NCBI GenBank assembly: GCA_034670405.1
Contig: JAXDDX010000181.1
Location: 682,001-746,000 of the forward strand
Direction of reading: 5' to 3'
From: Hoplostethus atlanticus
Lineage: Eukaryota > Chordata > Actinopteri > Trachichthyiformes > Trachichthyidae
DNA: 64,000 bases
Part shown: piece after piece, positions 12,814-28,905 of the stretch
Position numbering within the stretch: the stretch's first letter is position 1
Layout: each line of letters starts with the position of its first letter
Position numbers and translations under genes: made by a program
Notes under the pieces: model-generated
Told to the model about the DNA's origin: nothing
The model's input: only the letters and a program-made list of their open reading frames with translations
The model's database searches: none

Positions 12814-15800
12814 CACACCAGGGACCTTAACCCCCTTCATTTACACCTTAGAGGGCTTAACTTTCAAATATTAGTACAGTGGCTGTGCGGATTTCAAATA
12901 AATAAATAAATAAATGAGGAAGCAATGATTAGCAATTCCCCTGATAGTTGTATCGGTGTGTTTCATATTCATTTTCACTTCCAGGAGAATATTTCTGCAG
13001 AAACAGTGATTTTGAGAACTTTCCAAGCTTTTGGAGGGGCTCCTAAAAACTGGTGAGACTGGAGGAGTTTCCAGAATGTTCTTGCAACCGGAGTCAGGGA
13101 GTCTCAGCCACAGTTACACAGTAGCTGCAAGATCGCTTGAGTCTCCTTCTTGGATTTAGACAAAACAAATGAGTTTTCCTTTATACCAATAAATTGTAAG
13201 TACACACTATGGTACTAAAGACTAGAATACAGATACAATGTATCATCCTTATGTTTTTGAGTACCTCAGGCACATCTTGAGGGCACAAACATATACATGT
13301 ACACACAGACACACACACACACACACACAATGTGCAAAGGATGTGCAAGTTTCACTTAAGCTGATACAGGGCCAAGTTGGTTGCAGGCATTATTAAATCA
13401 AAGTTAAGACACATTGCTCTTAGGCTAGCAACACAAGAAGTGTGTGTGTCTGACTGGGGTAGGGGGTCGGCTGTTAAGAGTTTAAAAGCGGAAGAGGAGT
13501 CAGTGTAGAACCAGTATTGATGTCGGGGAAGCCCACTGGCACTTTCTGTTCAAACATTTGAGAGGACCGACCTGCCGAGCTGCAGCGCCCGGGTGGCAGA
13601 ATTCCTGCTCTTCCTGTTTCTCCTGACTTTGAGGAATTTTACGGTGAACAAACTCCCAATGCTCCTCTCACACGCCCCACACCTCACCGCAGATACCTGC
13701 CTCAGCAAAACTAGAAAGAGAGAGAGATAGACGAAGGGGGAGAACTTTCCAGGCACAGATATGTTTGAGGAGATTGTACCTCTTGTCACCCTTCCTGTAT
13801 ATCGCACATGATGTTTTAACGTCACAGACATACTTTATAAGTTAGATATTACTTGGATAGGATCAGGTGTGTAAAAGCTTCCTGGGTGGATATCAGTTAG
13901 TCCTCCTGGTCCATCCCAGAATGCAATATGCACCCACCACTATGCACTGTTGGATAGGAAAACCAGAAAGAAACCTTATGGGCCAGGTCCATTATTAACA
14001 GCTTCTCACACCAAAAATCATGTCAAAGAGAGAGGAGGGTGTGGGTTCTGCTGGACCCTGGCTCATGAATCACGGTGTACAATTTCAACAATATCAATAA
14101 ACAGCTGACTGAACTTATGCTGTGTTAATACAACATACCTACGACTCTTCTTTGGTCGTGATGGCCCAGACAACCTCTCAGGGGCACAAACCTACAAGTT
14201 TGGGGATTCTGAATTTCAATTTCAAATGAGATACCTTCATCAGAGGAAACCTGGGTGGAAGGAGAGGTTTACAATGCATTGAAGGGAAACAAAAGAAGGG
14301 TGGAAGCGTGTCTTGAGTGTAGACGGATGGTGCGACACACTTCTGAAACAAACCAAACGTCCCTTCGCCTCTCGCAGTGTGCCCATGGGCACGTGTAGCA
14401 TTAATTGCTGCCTCTACAGAGCCTGCAGACTCCACACACTATCTATCGCTCGCATCAAAGAAACCACACGTTGAACTTTATGAAATTTTTATTCAATGTG
14501 TTCACTTCTCTTCCCTTTTTCCTCTCTTTCTTCCTATTCCTATTCCCCACCTTGGCCCCCCTCTCCCTTTTTAGCTCCGCCACCAAACAGACAAGAAAGA
14601 CTTCTCTCTGCCATGTTTTCAGCTCCACTTCCTTCCTGCCCAGAAGCACTGGAGTATCTCGTTAGTTCTCTCACAGCTAACATCTCCTCTCCTCCATCTG
14701 CCAGGAGCAAAAACCTGATCGTGGAAAAAAAAAAAGAGAAGGAGAGGAAAGGGGGGACTACATCAAGAAGTTTGGTGGGCGAGACTCTGCAGAGACCTAG
14801 GTGAGAAACAGTAATATCACTTAATTACAGATACAAGAAGCACACAAAGGAAAGAGTAGAGATGAGAGGGTTTTCTCTCCCTGTGGACAATGTACACTGA
14901 AGGGCTTAGTTTCATCATGAACTTAAAACAGATACACCAAAAGCACATGGCAGGATCATTGTTAATATGATGTACCATTGCCCTGATTTGATTTGAACAA
15001 CGCTTTGAAGTGGGGTTACCTTATTTATTATGTTCCACAATAAGTTTTGTTCAGTGATCATCATAAAACAGACTTTAAGCCCGATGACAGCTGAACATAA
15101 TCAGAGTTTGGATTGATGCACCTTACACATTGCCTCCCCCCAAACTACTCTCTCTCTCTCTCTCACACACACACACTCACACACTCTCTGGTCATCCATC
15201 AGAGCAGTGAGTGTTGTTTCTTCCCCCACGCGTCTCATACACACAGGTATAAATCACTCAGCCTGATTTCTGGGGCCAGGGTTTAAATAATTAAAGAGCT
15301 TTAATTTATCAGGATTTAACACCCCAGACAGTAAGGCTGACAAAGGAGAATGAGAGATATATTGAGGAAGAAAAAAAACCCAGCAGCCATTACACACCAG
15401 AAACAAATGCAAAATTATTAGACATTTTATTGGAGAGAAAAAAACAAGACATATGCCACCAAGTGGCACCAAGGACCGTGTGAAAAGGCATTCAGGTTCA
15501 GGCCAGTGCTACTTCATCCGGGCGTGGATAATAAGAAGTAAATGCAACGAAGATGATTGTGAAGCTTTGTACTATATGAATGATTTATGACAATTACATG
15601 TCCTTTAATACATGGGAAATAAAATATCACTGACTTTTCAAAAATAACAACATAGATAAAATAATAAAAATCCACGTTAAAAAACAATTTGAAATAAAAA
15701 TACTTCCTAAAAATAAAATCAAGCAAAACGAAACTGTCCTGTCACCAAATTCCTGCCTACTCTACATGTTGCCAGTTATTCAAAGCATATAAAAAAACCC

Positions 15801-16439
15801 AATGTTGATATTTTCCCTCTGAACTTTTGGCAGCAATGTTGGCAAATGTGAAAGCCAGCAGAAGAGAATGGATGCTTTTTGAGAAGGGGCATCTGAAACA
15901 TAGTGTATGAGAAATACACGACAATAAGTAACATTAAAATCATATTTCAATGTCATCAACTATCTAATAGTACAGTTGTGATTATTCCATAAAAACGATG
16001 ACAAATGCCCCACTGAAAGATTAGTCTGTAAAGATCAGGGATATTTTTGTATGCTGCATTTTAACACAGGCCTGTTGAAAAAACCCAGGCTGAGGGACGA
16101 CACGTTGAGGGAAATACATTTATAGAATGAGATCTGTGTTGAAGTATGTCTTGCTACAGAGCCAGGAGGCCGCTGAGAGCCAGTGGCTGTGATGGATGAC
16201 CAGACAATGATGGAACTCTACTGCCCTCCTATGGCCTTGAAGATATAAATTGTAGCCACGTGACTGAGACTCATTGAACTGACCAATTACAACAACCTGT
16301 TGGCCTAATACTTACATCTTTTACTTAATCGGTTGAGATATTAGCCCTATGACCAGGTCAGGAACAAGATCTACCAGCAGGTACAAAGACATAAAGGGGG
16401 AAACATTAAAATAAAGCAAACAGCCATCTCAGGCTCTGA

Positions 16440-17191
16440 CGCTCATATTATTTATTTTTTCCAGTAGATATAGGACACGCACACGCACACACACACACGC
16501 ACACACACACACGCATACACACGCGCCCACACCCACAGCAGATAGAGAGCCTCCATCTGCATATTACTATGAACTACAAAAAAAAAAGAAAAAATTAAAA
16601 AAACTGCAGTGGCTCTTCCTTTTTGAGAGTAAACATGCAGAGTCGCTCATTTAAGTAGATTACTTTATATTTTTAACATTAATTAGCAAAGACTTCACTG
16701 GGTAAAGTTTGTGGATCGCTGGCAATAGTTAGCCACCTAGTGGTAGAACCCTCTTATAACATCAAGTATTGACAACAGTAGGAATTGAAACAACTTTGGA
16801 ATTTTTTGGCTATATGACACAATGCCATCAACAAATGAACAGCTCAAATAAACATGGTTTAGTGGATATTCAACAAGCTACCAAGTCTACAGGCTCCATT
16901 AGGGGGAAGATACAAGATTTTCACACCAGTAACACCATATCACTCCTAAATCAGAGGGCACATTATGCTTTGTTCATATTGCCCGATTAATTTTCTGAAT
17001 GATAATAAATCTCTAGAGTTAGATTCTAGGTTACAATACCAATTCCCTGTGAAACTGATTACCCATGGTTATATCAACATCCTTTTGATGGACATATAAT
17101 GATACAGTACTTCCCTCTGTCTTCCAAAGACACTACATCCCACACATCTTCCTTTACTCCCTTCCTCCTCTGCTGGATTGTTCTTCACATT
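16440..17191 (-). other. rnf114: probable rnf114 3' untranslated region
   Basis: Downstream of the rnf114 stop on the minus strand there is no other gene. An AATAAA (read on the minus strand) lies near 16450-16456, so the message could end about 0.75 kb after the stop. Earlier or later signals cannot be excluded without transcripts. Confidence 0.4.
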
Positions 17192-19671
<2,480 letters not shown>

Positions 19672-19689
19672 TTCTTTTCTTCGGAGTGT

Positions 19690-19770
19690 CAATCCCACAC
19701 CAACCGTAACGACGTCACTGGGTTTCTGGTTATTTTTTTTATCCACGAGGGTGGAGTTAAAGCTTACGAA
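19690..19770 (-). promoter_or_regulatory. rnf114: rnf114 proximal promoter or 5'UTR with CRE-like site
   Basis: Just upstream of the rnf114 start, the minus strand reads 'cccagtgacgtcgttacggt'. This contains TGACGTC, a CRE/ATF-type site, in a locally CpG-bearing stretch. Position and motif fit a housekeeping promoter; the transcription start is not known. Confidence 0.4.
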
Positions 19771-20554
19771 AGCTATGTAACAAATTTGACGGTCATAATA
19801 ATTTTTAAATCCAGTGATATATATATATATATATATATATAATAAAAAGGTGGGTAACATTTTAACTACAGTCAGTGATCACCGCAATACAAAATGCTCC
19901 CAAAAAAAACCCAGAACAAAATCTGAATAGTAGAAATGTGATTTATTTTCTTGAAAATACCTTATTTTAATAGCGTCATTCGCATAATTCTTGCTATGTA
20001 TGTATTAATTAAGAGTATACATAATATATGTATATATATATATATTTATATTTGGTAGGTTCACATCAAGGTGGGTACATTGGCTCCACTCACTGACCTA
20101 TATGCCGGATTCACAGGTGTTGGTTTTTATTTTTGATATTGTTGGGTATTATGAGAATGCCGTGCTATTCTTCAATCACTGCCGAATATTTTGATAAAGA
20201 GCTCTCTTACAATATACACACTAACCCTATCTTACAGCCAATGATGTTATGGTAAATGATGAACTCCAGTCAGTGCTATTCTGAAAATATAGCTGTTTAT
20301 ATGAATTAATAAAATTAATTGTTTGGATTGGTGTATTTGTCTTGAAAATACGTTTTTTCATGTAATTTTCTGTAATTTTTAATAATCATTATGACCCTAT
20401 TCATTCTGGTATACATTCAGAATTTCACATCGTTGTTTCTCTCTTTTTTGGTCAGATTAAAAGGTGGACCGACTCTTTTTGACAGATAAAACAATGGTTA
20501 CAAAGAGTTTTGGTGGGCTTACCCTCCACTGTGTCCTTGCTTACAACTCTCTCT

Positions 20555-20682
20555 CTCTCTCTCCGGTACTGCACGTGGGCCCCTGATGCTGATGAACTGT
20601 CAGAATTGTCCGCATGCGCGTTGAGATGATGGGAATTTCCAACAGCGGAGGTGTAGCTAGCCACGGCTAGCAGTACTTAAAG
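20555..20682 (+). promoter_or_regulatory. spata2: probable spata2 promoter and noncoding first exon
   Basis: The stretch contains 'tccgcatgcgcgttgagatg', an NRF1-like site (CGCATGCGC), followed by 'agtacttaaaggtaagaaat', a strong AAG|GTAAGA donor at 20682/20683. Possible acceptors of 5' exons follow at 21655 ('ctttacag') and 21777 ('cattacag'), both upstream of the coding start at 22255. SPATA2 in other vertebrates also has noncoding 5' sequence. The exon structure here is inferred. Confidence 0.4.
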
Positions 20683-22254
20683 GTAAGAAATGTTGTTGGT
20701 GGCGTTTTTGTTTTTTTAACAGTGTGTTTTTCCCAGCTAAAGCTGAATTGAACTTGACTGTGCAAGGGACACGCCACAGTGTCAGTATATGTTAACATGA
20801 TTGATACGAAATGCCGAAGATTTGTATCTGTGGATCGTCTTGCTAGCCTAACCAAACGTTAGCTAGCCAGCTGCGCTGAAATGGGCGTTCACTGCCTATG
20901 CTCAGTTGGGGGGGGGCGCATGTACCAGTATCATCACTGGGCGTTTGTCAGTTTTGAGATTGATGAAGCATTACACGCTATTCACATAATGCTTCCCTCG
21001 TCACCACAGGTGCCAATGGAAAGTTGAATCAGTTGCAGTTAATGCGCAATAGTAATGCAGGCTAATGTTGTTAGCTAGTGCATATTGCTTGCTAGCTCGC
21101 TAAACGGATGCTTGCTAAGGTTAATGTGTGAGCTAAGTAAGGAATAGCCAGCCAGCTAGTCAGGGAACGAAGAGCAGAACTCAATCCCCATCACGGATTG
21201 TTTTTGGTTCAGTAGAGCGTACAAGTAGCAGTGATTCGTGTTTCAATCTGCGTGCTTAACTTTGGCTAACGTTAGCTCATTCGAATCCACCCATAATTGC
21301 TGTAGTTTGAAACCCATGGCTTACACGCATATCTAGCGGTAGTTCGCTAGTTTATTGACGCAAACAATAACGTATGTCAGAAGGGTTTTTCTGTGAATAT
21401 CCAGCAAGGTTACTCTGTCCAGTCCAGAATGTGCGCCTTGTCAATCTATTGATTACTTACAGCATCATAGTGATAGTCATCTATCTAACCAAGTTTAGGC
21501 CTACACGCTCACAAAATCCCACGAAGAGCACAGACACACTTTCTCTCAAAGTAATTACGCCTGTGCCTGCACTCCCTTTCTACTCTCAAAACCACTGGAT
21601 TTAAATCATTGGGTTTGTGAATGGTACTGGTGCTAACCTTGCATTTTCTTTACAGACAGAATTAACACTGAAACAGTGGGAGGACATCTGGCCTGAGCTT
21701 TATATCTTACTACTGATGTGCGTGTGAGAGAGAGTGAGAGAATTTTATTTTCATATTGTTCTCCTCTGTCATTACAGCTTGGGGACGGCTCAGAAAAGTC
21801 AACCATCATGATCGTGCTTTCATGTGCTGAGTGACCTTGAACAAACTACATTTGGTGAAACTTCGGAAATGATGGTAGATGCCTAGATGCAACTCTTAAT
21901 TAACAAAGCGTGAAGTAACAGCCGCTGTTGACCTCATCTTGCACAACGTAGGCCTGTTTGCCTGGAGAACAAGTGCAGGCTTTGAGTCAATGAACAACCC
22001 AGAGATGCCCATAAGAAGGCATCCCTACAGGCTGCAGCCTAGCTACCCCAATTAAAAGCAGCAAACTGTTCAATTACGTCTTGTTGTTTAGAAGAAGATG
22101 TGTTGCTGATTGGATTAAAGACACATTCCTCTGCTCCCTCTATGATGGCAATGTAGAATGGTGCTTGAATGCAGCATCCTGGTGCAGGGCATGCTAAAAG
22201 GGGTGAGGCTCGCTGAGAAAGGTATCACGGCTGACTGATAGTCTGCTGCCGATA

Positions 22255-25230
22255 ATGGATGCTAAATTAAAAGAAGACCTATTCCGGAGGTATGTGGTGG
22301 CACTGGAGAGGCGGCTGGAGGACGGAGGGGGAAACACGGGAATAGGAGCTGCACAAGAGGGGGTCAAAGGTAGACACAAGGACAGTGAAGCCCTACTCTC
22401 CACAGCCACAGCTCTGCTAGGGGCCTACCAGCCAGATCCGGGACAGCGTTTCCGAATGGTGCGTTTCTATGAGGTGGTGGAGAATTCTCTGCGCTGCCAG
22501 AGAGGAGGCAACCTCAAGGGCCTGGAGAGGGCCTTCCACACCCTGGAAACTATCTGCACCAACCTCTTGCTCTTTCCCTGGAAGAAGGAGTTCAGATGTA
22601 TAAAGGTGGGTTTAGCTTGTTGTTTTCAGTGTTCAAAGCAATACTTCACTTTGTTGAATCATTTTTATTTTTCAAAAAGGTTAGTTATCACTGTCACACA
22701 TCAACCTCCTCCACTACTTTCCTTGCTAATGTTCATACACCACTGGCATTTCCAAATGTCTGTATTCCAAATTTCTGTATTATCAATTGTAAGTAGGCAA
22801 AATTACTTATTGAAAAATATGCTGGCAAATACAGGAAGCAAAATATGAATTGCATTGATCTGTTGTAGTTGGTACTTCACTGTGTTTAGGTTTACAATTT
22901 TAATACACCTGGAAGAATTGGGACAGTCAGTGTTGGTTGTTTGACTGCTCAGGGCATAAGTACAGACAGCTATAAAGGTTATACAACGGTGAATTATTGT
23001 GTTCAAGGTACACCCTATATAATTCAGATGTTATTACTATTAATTTTAGCAGACTAGATTTGTCAACATCAACAAGTACCTTAAGCTAGAAACAAGAGAG
23101 CCAAGACTCAGCAACAGGCAGAGTGGCAAACATGGCAGTAATCTCTCAGTCGTCTCAACAGATGAGACACTGCGCGTCATATGTTCAATACTGTTGACAA
23201 AAGCCTGAGATGCATTCAATAAAGCATGTCGGCAACAAGGTAAGCCAACATTTCTCAACACAAACATGTTTTATATTGGCCGTGAATGTACATTAGCACC
23301 ATTCAATCACCATCATTCCAGGTGATTCATTCACCATCATTATCATGATGCAAACAAACCAAGCTCCCCATTTAACACTTAACTGCAATTTCAACACTTT
23401 ATTTATCATAATATTTATTTGTATAGCACATTTCAAAATACAGTTGCAAATTAGTTTGTGAAGGAGTAAATAAAAACAGATAAAATCAACAATAAAAAGT
23501 AAAAAGCAATATAATCAAAGCAAGAAACATTGAAGCAAAGGAAGACTGTAAAAGCAACAGATAAAAGGGAACTAAGAAACAGAAAAAGCAGAGTTAAGGA
23601 GCATTACATAAAAGCAATTTTATATAAAAGTGAGTTTTAAGAAGTAATTTAAAGATGGTACTGACAGTGCCATCCTAAACTCCTCGGGCAGGTTGTGTGA
23701 AAGTCTAGGGGGGAGCTGTAGCACCTGGTGTTTCACTGGTGGAAAATGGGTACATTAAATATGAATCCATGTTTTTACTTTCTATTGCATTAGAGCACAA
23801 AGATTAAAAAAGACTTGACTTGAACTTTGCTTTCATTGATTCTAATTAATCCAATTCTATTTCAGACTTTCACTGGTCCATATGTGTACCATCTGCAGTC
23901 TGCCATTTCTGATGCTGAACTTCGATCTCTCATGCGCACCATTGGCTATTCCCGTGACCACGAGTCTCAGTTTCATTTGCGGGAGCATCCAGGGGGCACG
24001 AGCCACCTCCGCCAGTTGGCATTTGAGCTCTTTCTGGCTCAGGCAGAATGTCGTCTTTTGGGAGAGGTAGTGGCTCTGGCCCGCGGTTCGGCCTCAGAGA
24101 TGGAGGCCCTGGAACTCCGCAGAGGCTGCAGAGATGATGCAGCTGGCTGTGCTGAGGCACTCCGCAGAAGGGATAGCCTTGGGGCAGATATGGCTCGGCT
24201 GTCTGTGCGGCCGATGGATATAGAGAGGCCTCATCCTCACCACCTGAGGAGAGGGAGCCGACCATCTAAGTCTGTGGATGTTACAGATGGGGCTGGTCAC
24301 TGGCACGCTGCAGCAGTCAACAAACCTGTTCTGAAGGCCTCGCTGAGTCTGAGGAAGGAGCCGCTGTTTGTTGATGCGGAGGAGGATATGAAGGATGAGA
24401 TCATCAGGCCCAGCACCTCAGCGTCTCTTTTCTCTGTGGCAGCTCCACCTTCCTATAGCCCTGTTGCCGACTTCTTCCCAATTCAGTCACCTCCTCCGGC
24501 TGATGCTTATTCATCCTACCACCTGTCCTCTTTGGATGAGATTGACCTGTATACAGAGAGGGGTGGGGCTGGGCTAGGAGGAAGGCAGACGCCCTCTAGA
24601 CCTCCATCCAGAGAGCCTCGGGATGCAAGGGATGGGTGGTTGCTCAAAGCCCATGGTAGTGTGAAGTGTCAGGGTTGTGGCCTGGGCTGCTCCACTATGG
24701 CCTCCTGCCAGAGGTGTGACATGATCCTCTGTTCTTCCTGTCACGATGTGGACCCCTCCCCTTGCTGTGGCCTGCAGGATTACCACCCCAAATCCCCACG
24801 GCCCCTTGATGGATACATCCCTGTCAAGGAGAAGCTCTCTGTCTACTCTAATACTCATTCCCACTCCCACTCCCACCTCCACCCTCACCCCCTCACACTG
24901 ACCCACTCACACACTCATCCCCACCCTCACCCCCAGATGGTGGAGAAACCCCTTATGTCCACCAAGCTCTTTCCAAGCAAGTCTGTTGCCATGGCAGCAC
25001 CGATGGGAGGTAACAGCGAGCGAGTAAGCATAGGGGGATCGCGGTGTGGGTTTTGTAACAAGCCTAGTGCGTCACACACCTGTGTGAACTGCTCTAAGGT
25101 GTCATGTGACTCATGCATGGGCCTGTATGCGAAGGATGTTTGCACACGGAAAAATCCCCAGCACAGTTTTGTGCCCAACCATCAGCTCAACTTCAAATCC
25201 GGCACCATATCTCACCTGGTGTACCGATAA
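22255..25230 (+). CDS. spata2: SPATA2, CYLD-HOIP adaptor of the LUBAC pathway, two coding exons
   Basis: Coding exons are 22255-22605 (donor AAG|GTGGGT) and 23866-25230 (acceptor TTTCAG), in phase, giving 571 aa (human about 520). Known role of the family: the N-terminal PUB domain binds the CYLD deubiquitinase, and a short PIM motif binds the PUB domain of HOIP, bringing CYLD to TNF-receptor complexes. Seen here: a conserved N-terminal half (FYEVVENSLR, PWKKEFRCIKTFTGPYVY across the splice junction), ASLSLRKEP and DDEIIRP-type blocks, a PIM-like DEIDLYTE at 341-348, a Cys-rich finger at about 384-420, a second at about 510-537 (CGFCNKPSASHTC), and the family C-terminus SHLVYR. Residues about 448-475 are a His/Pro/Ser/Thr-rich tract that I do not recall from mammals. 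No break is visible. The gene is head-to-head with rnf114. Confidence 0.96.
23398..23740. repeat. degenerate interspersed repeat in spata2 intron
   Basis: Begins 'atttatttgtatagcacatt', a typical teleost retroposon end, and is A-rich through 23640. It closes with 'actcctcgggcaggttgtgt'. It looks like an old SINE or LINE 3' fragment in the intron between the two spata2 coding exons. The family is not certain. Confidence 0.4.
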
Positions 25231-28200
25231 GCCAGGCACACAGAATATCTCTTTCTCCCTTCTAGTCCCCTCCCTCGATTTCCAACGTAGTCTTGCACTA
25301 TCGCTTTAGCTATATTCCCTCCTTAAAACAACTTAAAACAACAATCTTCCCCTTTATCTGATACCCTCTTTTCTCTCTAACCCTCCCTTGAACTTTGTAC
25401 ATTTTCTCTTACTATAAGAAGTAGGGCCCTGGAATGCACATGCCACAGAGAGCCATATTGTCTGCCCATCTCTCTGCCTTGTACAAGTTCAGGCCTTTTA
25501 TCTATCTCCTCTTCCTTTACCCTGCTACCTGCTCTTGAGTAGTCATGTGATGTTGTAGCGCTCCCCAACCCCTCAAATCTTGTCCTCCTCAAAGGGAAAC
25601 TGGAGAAAAGAGCTTGATTCCTTCTCGTTTGAATGAAGTCCAAATGAGGATAAATACTCTACCTAACTTCTCAGCTAAGAATTCCTGTAAAATATATTTA
25701 TATATCTATATATATCTCTATATAGATATATATATGTATATGTGTGTAGAGAAAACCTCTGAACTTGCATTGTGACAAAGGAGATCTTTTTAAACTTGAA
25801 AAACAGTGGGGGAAAACAAAGCAGTAAACGTACACTGGAAGTCAATAGTATATATTTTTAATCTCTATTCTCTAGAACAATGTGAGACTGTTAAATGGGC
25901 ATGAGGTCTGGAATTGTGATTTTAGGTTATCAACGTATGTGTCTGTGGGGCTGGGGTGGGTGATATTTCAAAGGGACATATTGAGACAATGGTCAGATGC
26001 CATATCGTCTATTTAAAAGATAATGCCTTGTAAATTAACCCTCAATTGTTTCTGGTTATATGACTGAGGTTTAAATGCTGCTGTTGAATTGTGGACATTG
26101 GAGATGTGTGGTGTTGACTTCTTTCTGGTAAATAACCTGTTGAGTTGTGACAGTTCCAGGCCTCCCCTCCCCGTCCGTTACACTCCACTCCTCAAGCCTC
26201 CATGGTCCATGATGTAGTACCTTCTTACCACTCAGTGATCAGTTCCCTAGTCAGTGTCTCAGGTGGAGTCACAGGTAGTCTCACGCTGGGCCACAAAGTG
26301 TCAAATGATAGTGGTTGTTTACTTTGACAGTTTGCGAGCTTGCTGATTGGTTTTAGACAGCATTAAGGCCTATACTCTGACACAGTTTGTCTGTCTACCT
26401 CAAATGGCTTCAGCTTAATCACCCATTTTGACACCATGGTTTTAAACTAGCCCTGGAAACCTAAAAAGTATTGTATCTATTACATTACTCTTCTCATATG
26501 TATTGGCTGAATGGAAAATAAGATCCCCTCTTTTACTTTTGGACAATTGATTCAGTCAGTTCTAAATGTTAGCAGAGATCATTTACTTTGGGAAATCTGT
26601 GACATTGTATGTGACCCCTGGCTAGTAATATTACCAGTACTTAGCAGTGCACACAGACTCTCAGGGGCAAGGCCGGAAAACTGAAAGAGCAAATAAAGGG
26701 ATGAAGTGCCATTCAGGCTGATCATTATCTTGACAGCTGGTTTCAGATAGGGCATATACATTAGATTGTAGTGCAAGTGTGAAGTCATTTTTCCAAATTT
26801 TCTCATGAGAGGTGGTTTGGTGCATGTAGTTTGCCTTAGTTTTCACTACCATTTGTTATGGAAATTTAATTTAAATTATTGGTATACTTAAAGGGGCCTA
26901 GCTACTCAACTCAAACAACTCTGCTAACATTTAAAATTGATTGTTCTAAATTTAAGAGGGTACCTTTTAGTGATTATACTGTAAGTCGCCATGACAAAGG
27001 GGAAATAATGCAGTATATTGCATAGTCCATTGTCACCAAGGGCTAATTTTAAATCACTAAAGATTGCTGTGAGATGGGGTTATTTTGACAGACCACATAG
27101 GCTGCAGTAGCCTGTTTTGTTCTGGAAGGAATAACCTCTAAATGCCTTAAGTTTGTTCAGCTGTCTTATCCTAGAGAATTTTGAGTTTGTGGTGTCATTT
27201 AATTGTCATTTGATTTGTTTCATGTTTTAAGTTTATAGGATGAACTTGTTGATGTTGGTTTTTTGCTGTGTGCCCTTGCATTTTTGCCTACATGCACTGA
27301 ATACACAGCATGTCCCATGATAGTTAGGCATTCATTTCAGAGTAATTGAAAAATACAATTTAGTTTGGCTTAACCACATAGGGTTTCTTAGATGAAGCAT
27401 ATTGAACCATACATACTAAGAATTCTTCAGCAGTTCACAAATTGTAGGCCTAGATATATTTTTTCCTTTAGATATTACCTACACAGTTGTTTGCTTACTG
27501 GGGATAATGTCTATTCTAATACTTAATGCATTAGGTATGTATTTAGTTTTTTCCTTATATCACATAAACACACTTGCTTGATTACTACACACAGGAGATA
27601 GTCTTTTATCATATTTCCATTCTTTTTCTACCCTTCAAAACTCAGTTTAGTCATTGCTTTGTATGGAAAGTGTTCATGTTAAGAAAGAGACCAAGAAAAT
27701 ATGTTTTTGTGCAGATAAAGGGTTCTTTTAAGGGGATTTGAAAAATGTCATTGGGTCGGTTTTAGGAAGGCTTGAATATCACAAATGTCTTGAGTGACCT
27801 TAGGGAGGTGTGCAATTATTTTCTTTTTTTTTTTTTCTTACCTGTTTAAGCCTTTCTGAAATGGCCCAGAGTGTGAATATTGTATCACGATATATTTTAA
27901 TTGCTTGGTTCTGTTCATAGCAAATCATACCAGCAATGAAGACTATTTTGAGCCATGTTGCAAGAGTGATCATATTGCCAAATGAAGAACAAATATCTTA
28001 TTGGAATATAAAACAAAATCGTGTGGCCTGCCTGGATGAGCAGTTCATGTAACATAAGAAAAACTATGATTTAGCTCAAGCTTAGCCTTGTGTCTGTAGC
28101 TGTTGGCCTTTGAAGAAGCTTAGACTAAGAAAGAGAATACTCAACATAGACACCTACCCACACACCATGGGACATGGATTTGATTTGGTACAATGTCTGT

Positions 28201-28905
28201 AGTACTCATTGTATTTCAATAGACTGACTGTGTGTGTGTAGGCTACGACAAAGGGCTAACCGGTCTTCAGGGCTGCTACTAAGTTGGTGGGCACCGTTTA
28301 TCTTTTAGTGAACAACTGACCTGTCATGGGAAATGATATATATGGTATATCTGACATGGAGCTTACATTACATTCATCAGCAGATATGAATTACTGATGC
28401 TAGAACAACAAAAGAGCTATTTTTATTTTGTGTCATGGAATACATTGAGCCATTTGAACATGATCTGTTTTACACACACCAGACACACTCAAGTCATTGT
28501 GGAAGTCACTACTCCCTGTCTTTACCTCGTTGTGTGGTTATCTTACCGGTATAAACAGTGGTGGTGTAGTATGTATACCCCCCCACCCCCCCCATATTTC
28601 CCCAACCCTTTCTTGGCATGCTCTGTACTAGGCCCAAACCCATACCTTATCTCTCCTCAAACCTAAGTTTACCCTCCCCCATTGTCTCCCCTCTCTCCTC
28701 CCCCCTCCAACATGGCACTGAGGATCATTGCACAATGTCTATGTGAAGGGGTATAGACCCCACTTTCAATATGCGGGCATACGGGGGGAGGAAAGGGAAA
28801 ATAGCCAAAATTGTTAATTGGTAAAAAAATATAAATATATATATATATTGAAACGTAAATGAGATTTTTTAAAATAATTTCAAGAATAAACTTCTGGAAA
28901 AAAAT
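25231..28905 (+). other. spata2: probable long spata2 3' untranslated region
   Basis: No gene follows the spata2 stop for over 3.5 kb. The DNA is AT-rich and unique-looking, with an (AT)n patch near 25690-25745. An AATAAA near 28884 ('caagaataaacttctggaaa') followed by a T/G-rich stretch could be the poly(A) site, which would give a 3'UTR of about 3.7 kb. SPATA2 messages in other vertebrates also have long 3'UTRs. Shorter ends are possible. Confidence 0.35.

Larger units (their letters stand above)
1..16430. other. gene-poor region with microsatellites and CNE-like blocks
   Basis: I find no coding exon here that I can defend. The open frames present are short and lie over CA, GT or CT repeats or over low-complexity sequence. 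The DNA is mostly unique-looking with few transposon remnants. Several stretches have the texture of conserved noncoding DNA, with homeobox-like TAAT cores, SOX-like ACAAAG/CATTG and E-boxes; these are listed separately. The human neighbour on this side of RNF114 is SNAI1, but no snail coding sequence is visible, so any developmental target gene would lie outside the window. Confidence 0.6.

Noticed and set aside
23930-24906. Open frames antisense to spata2 exon 2
   Set aside because: They are shadows of the GC-rich coding exon.
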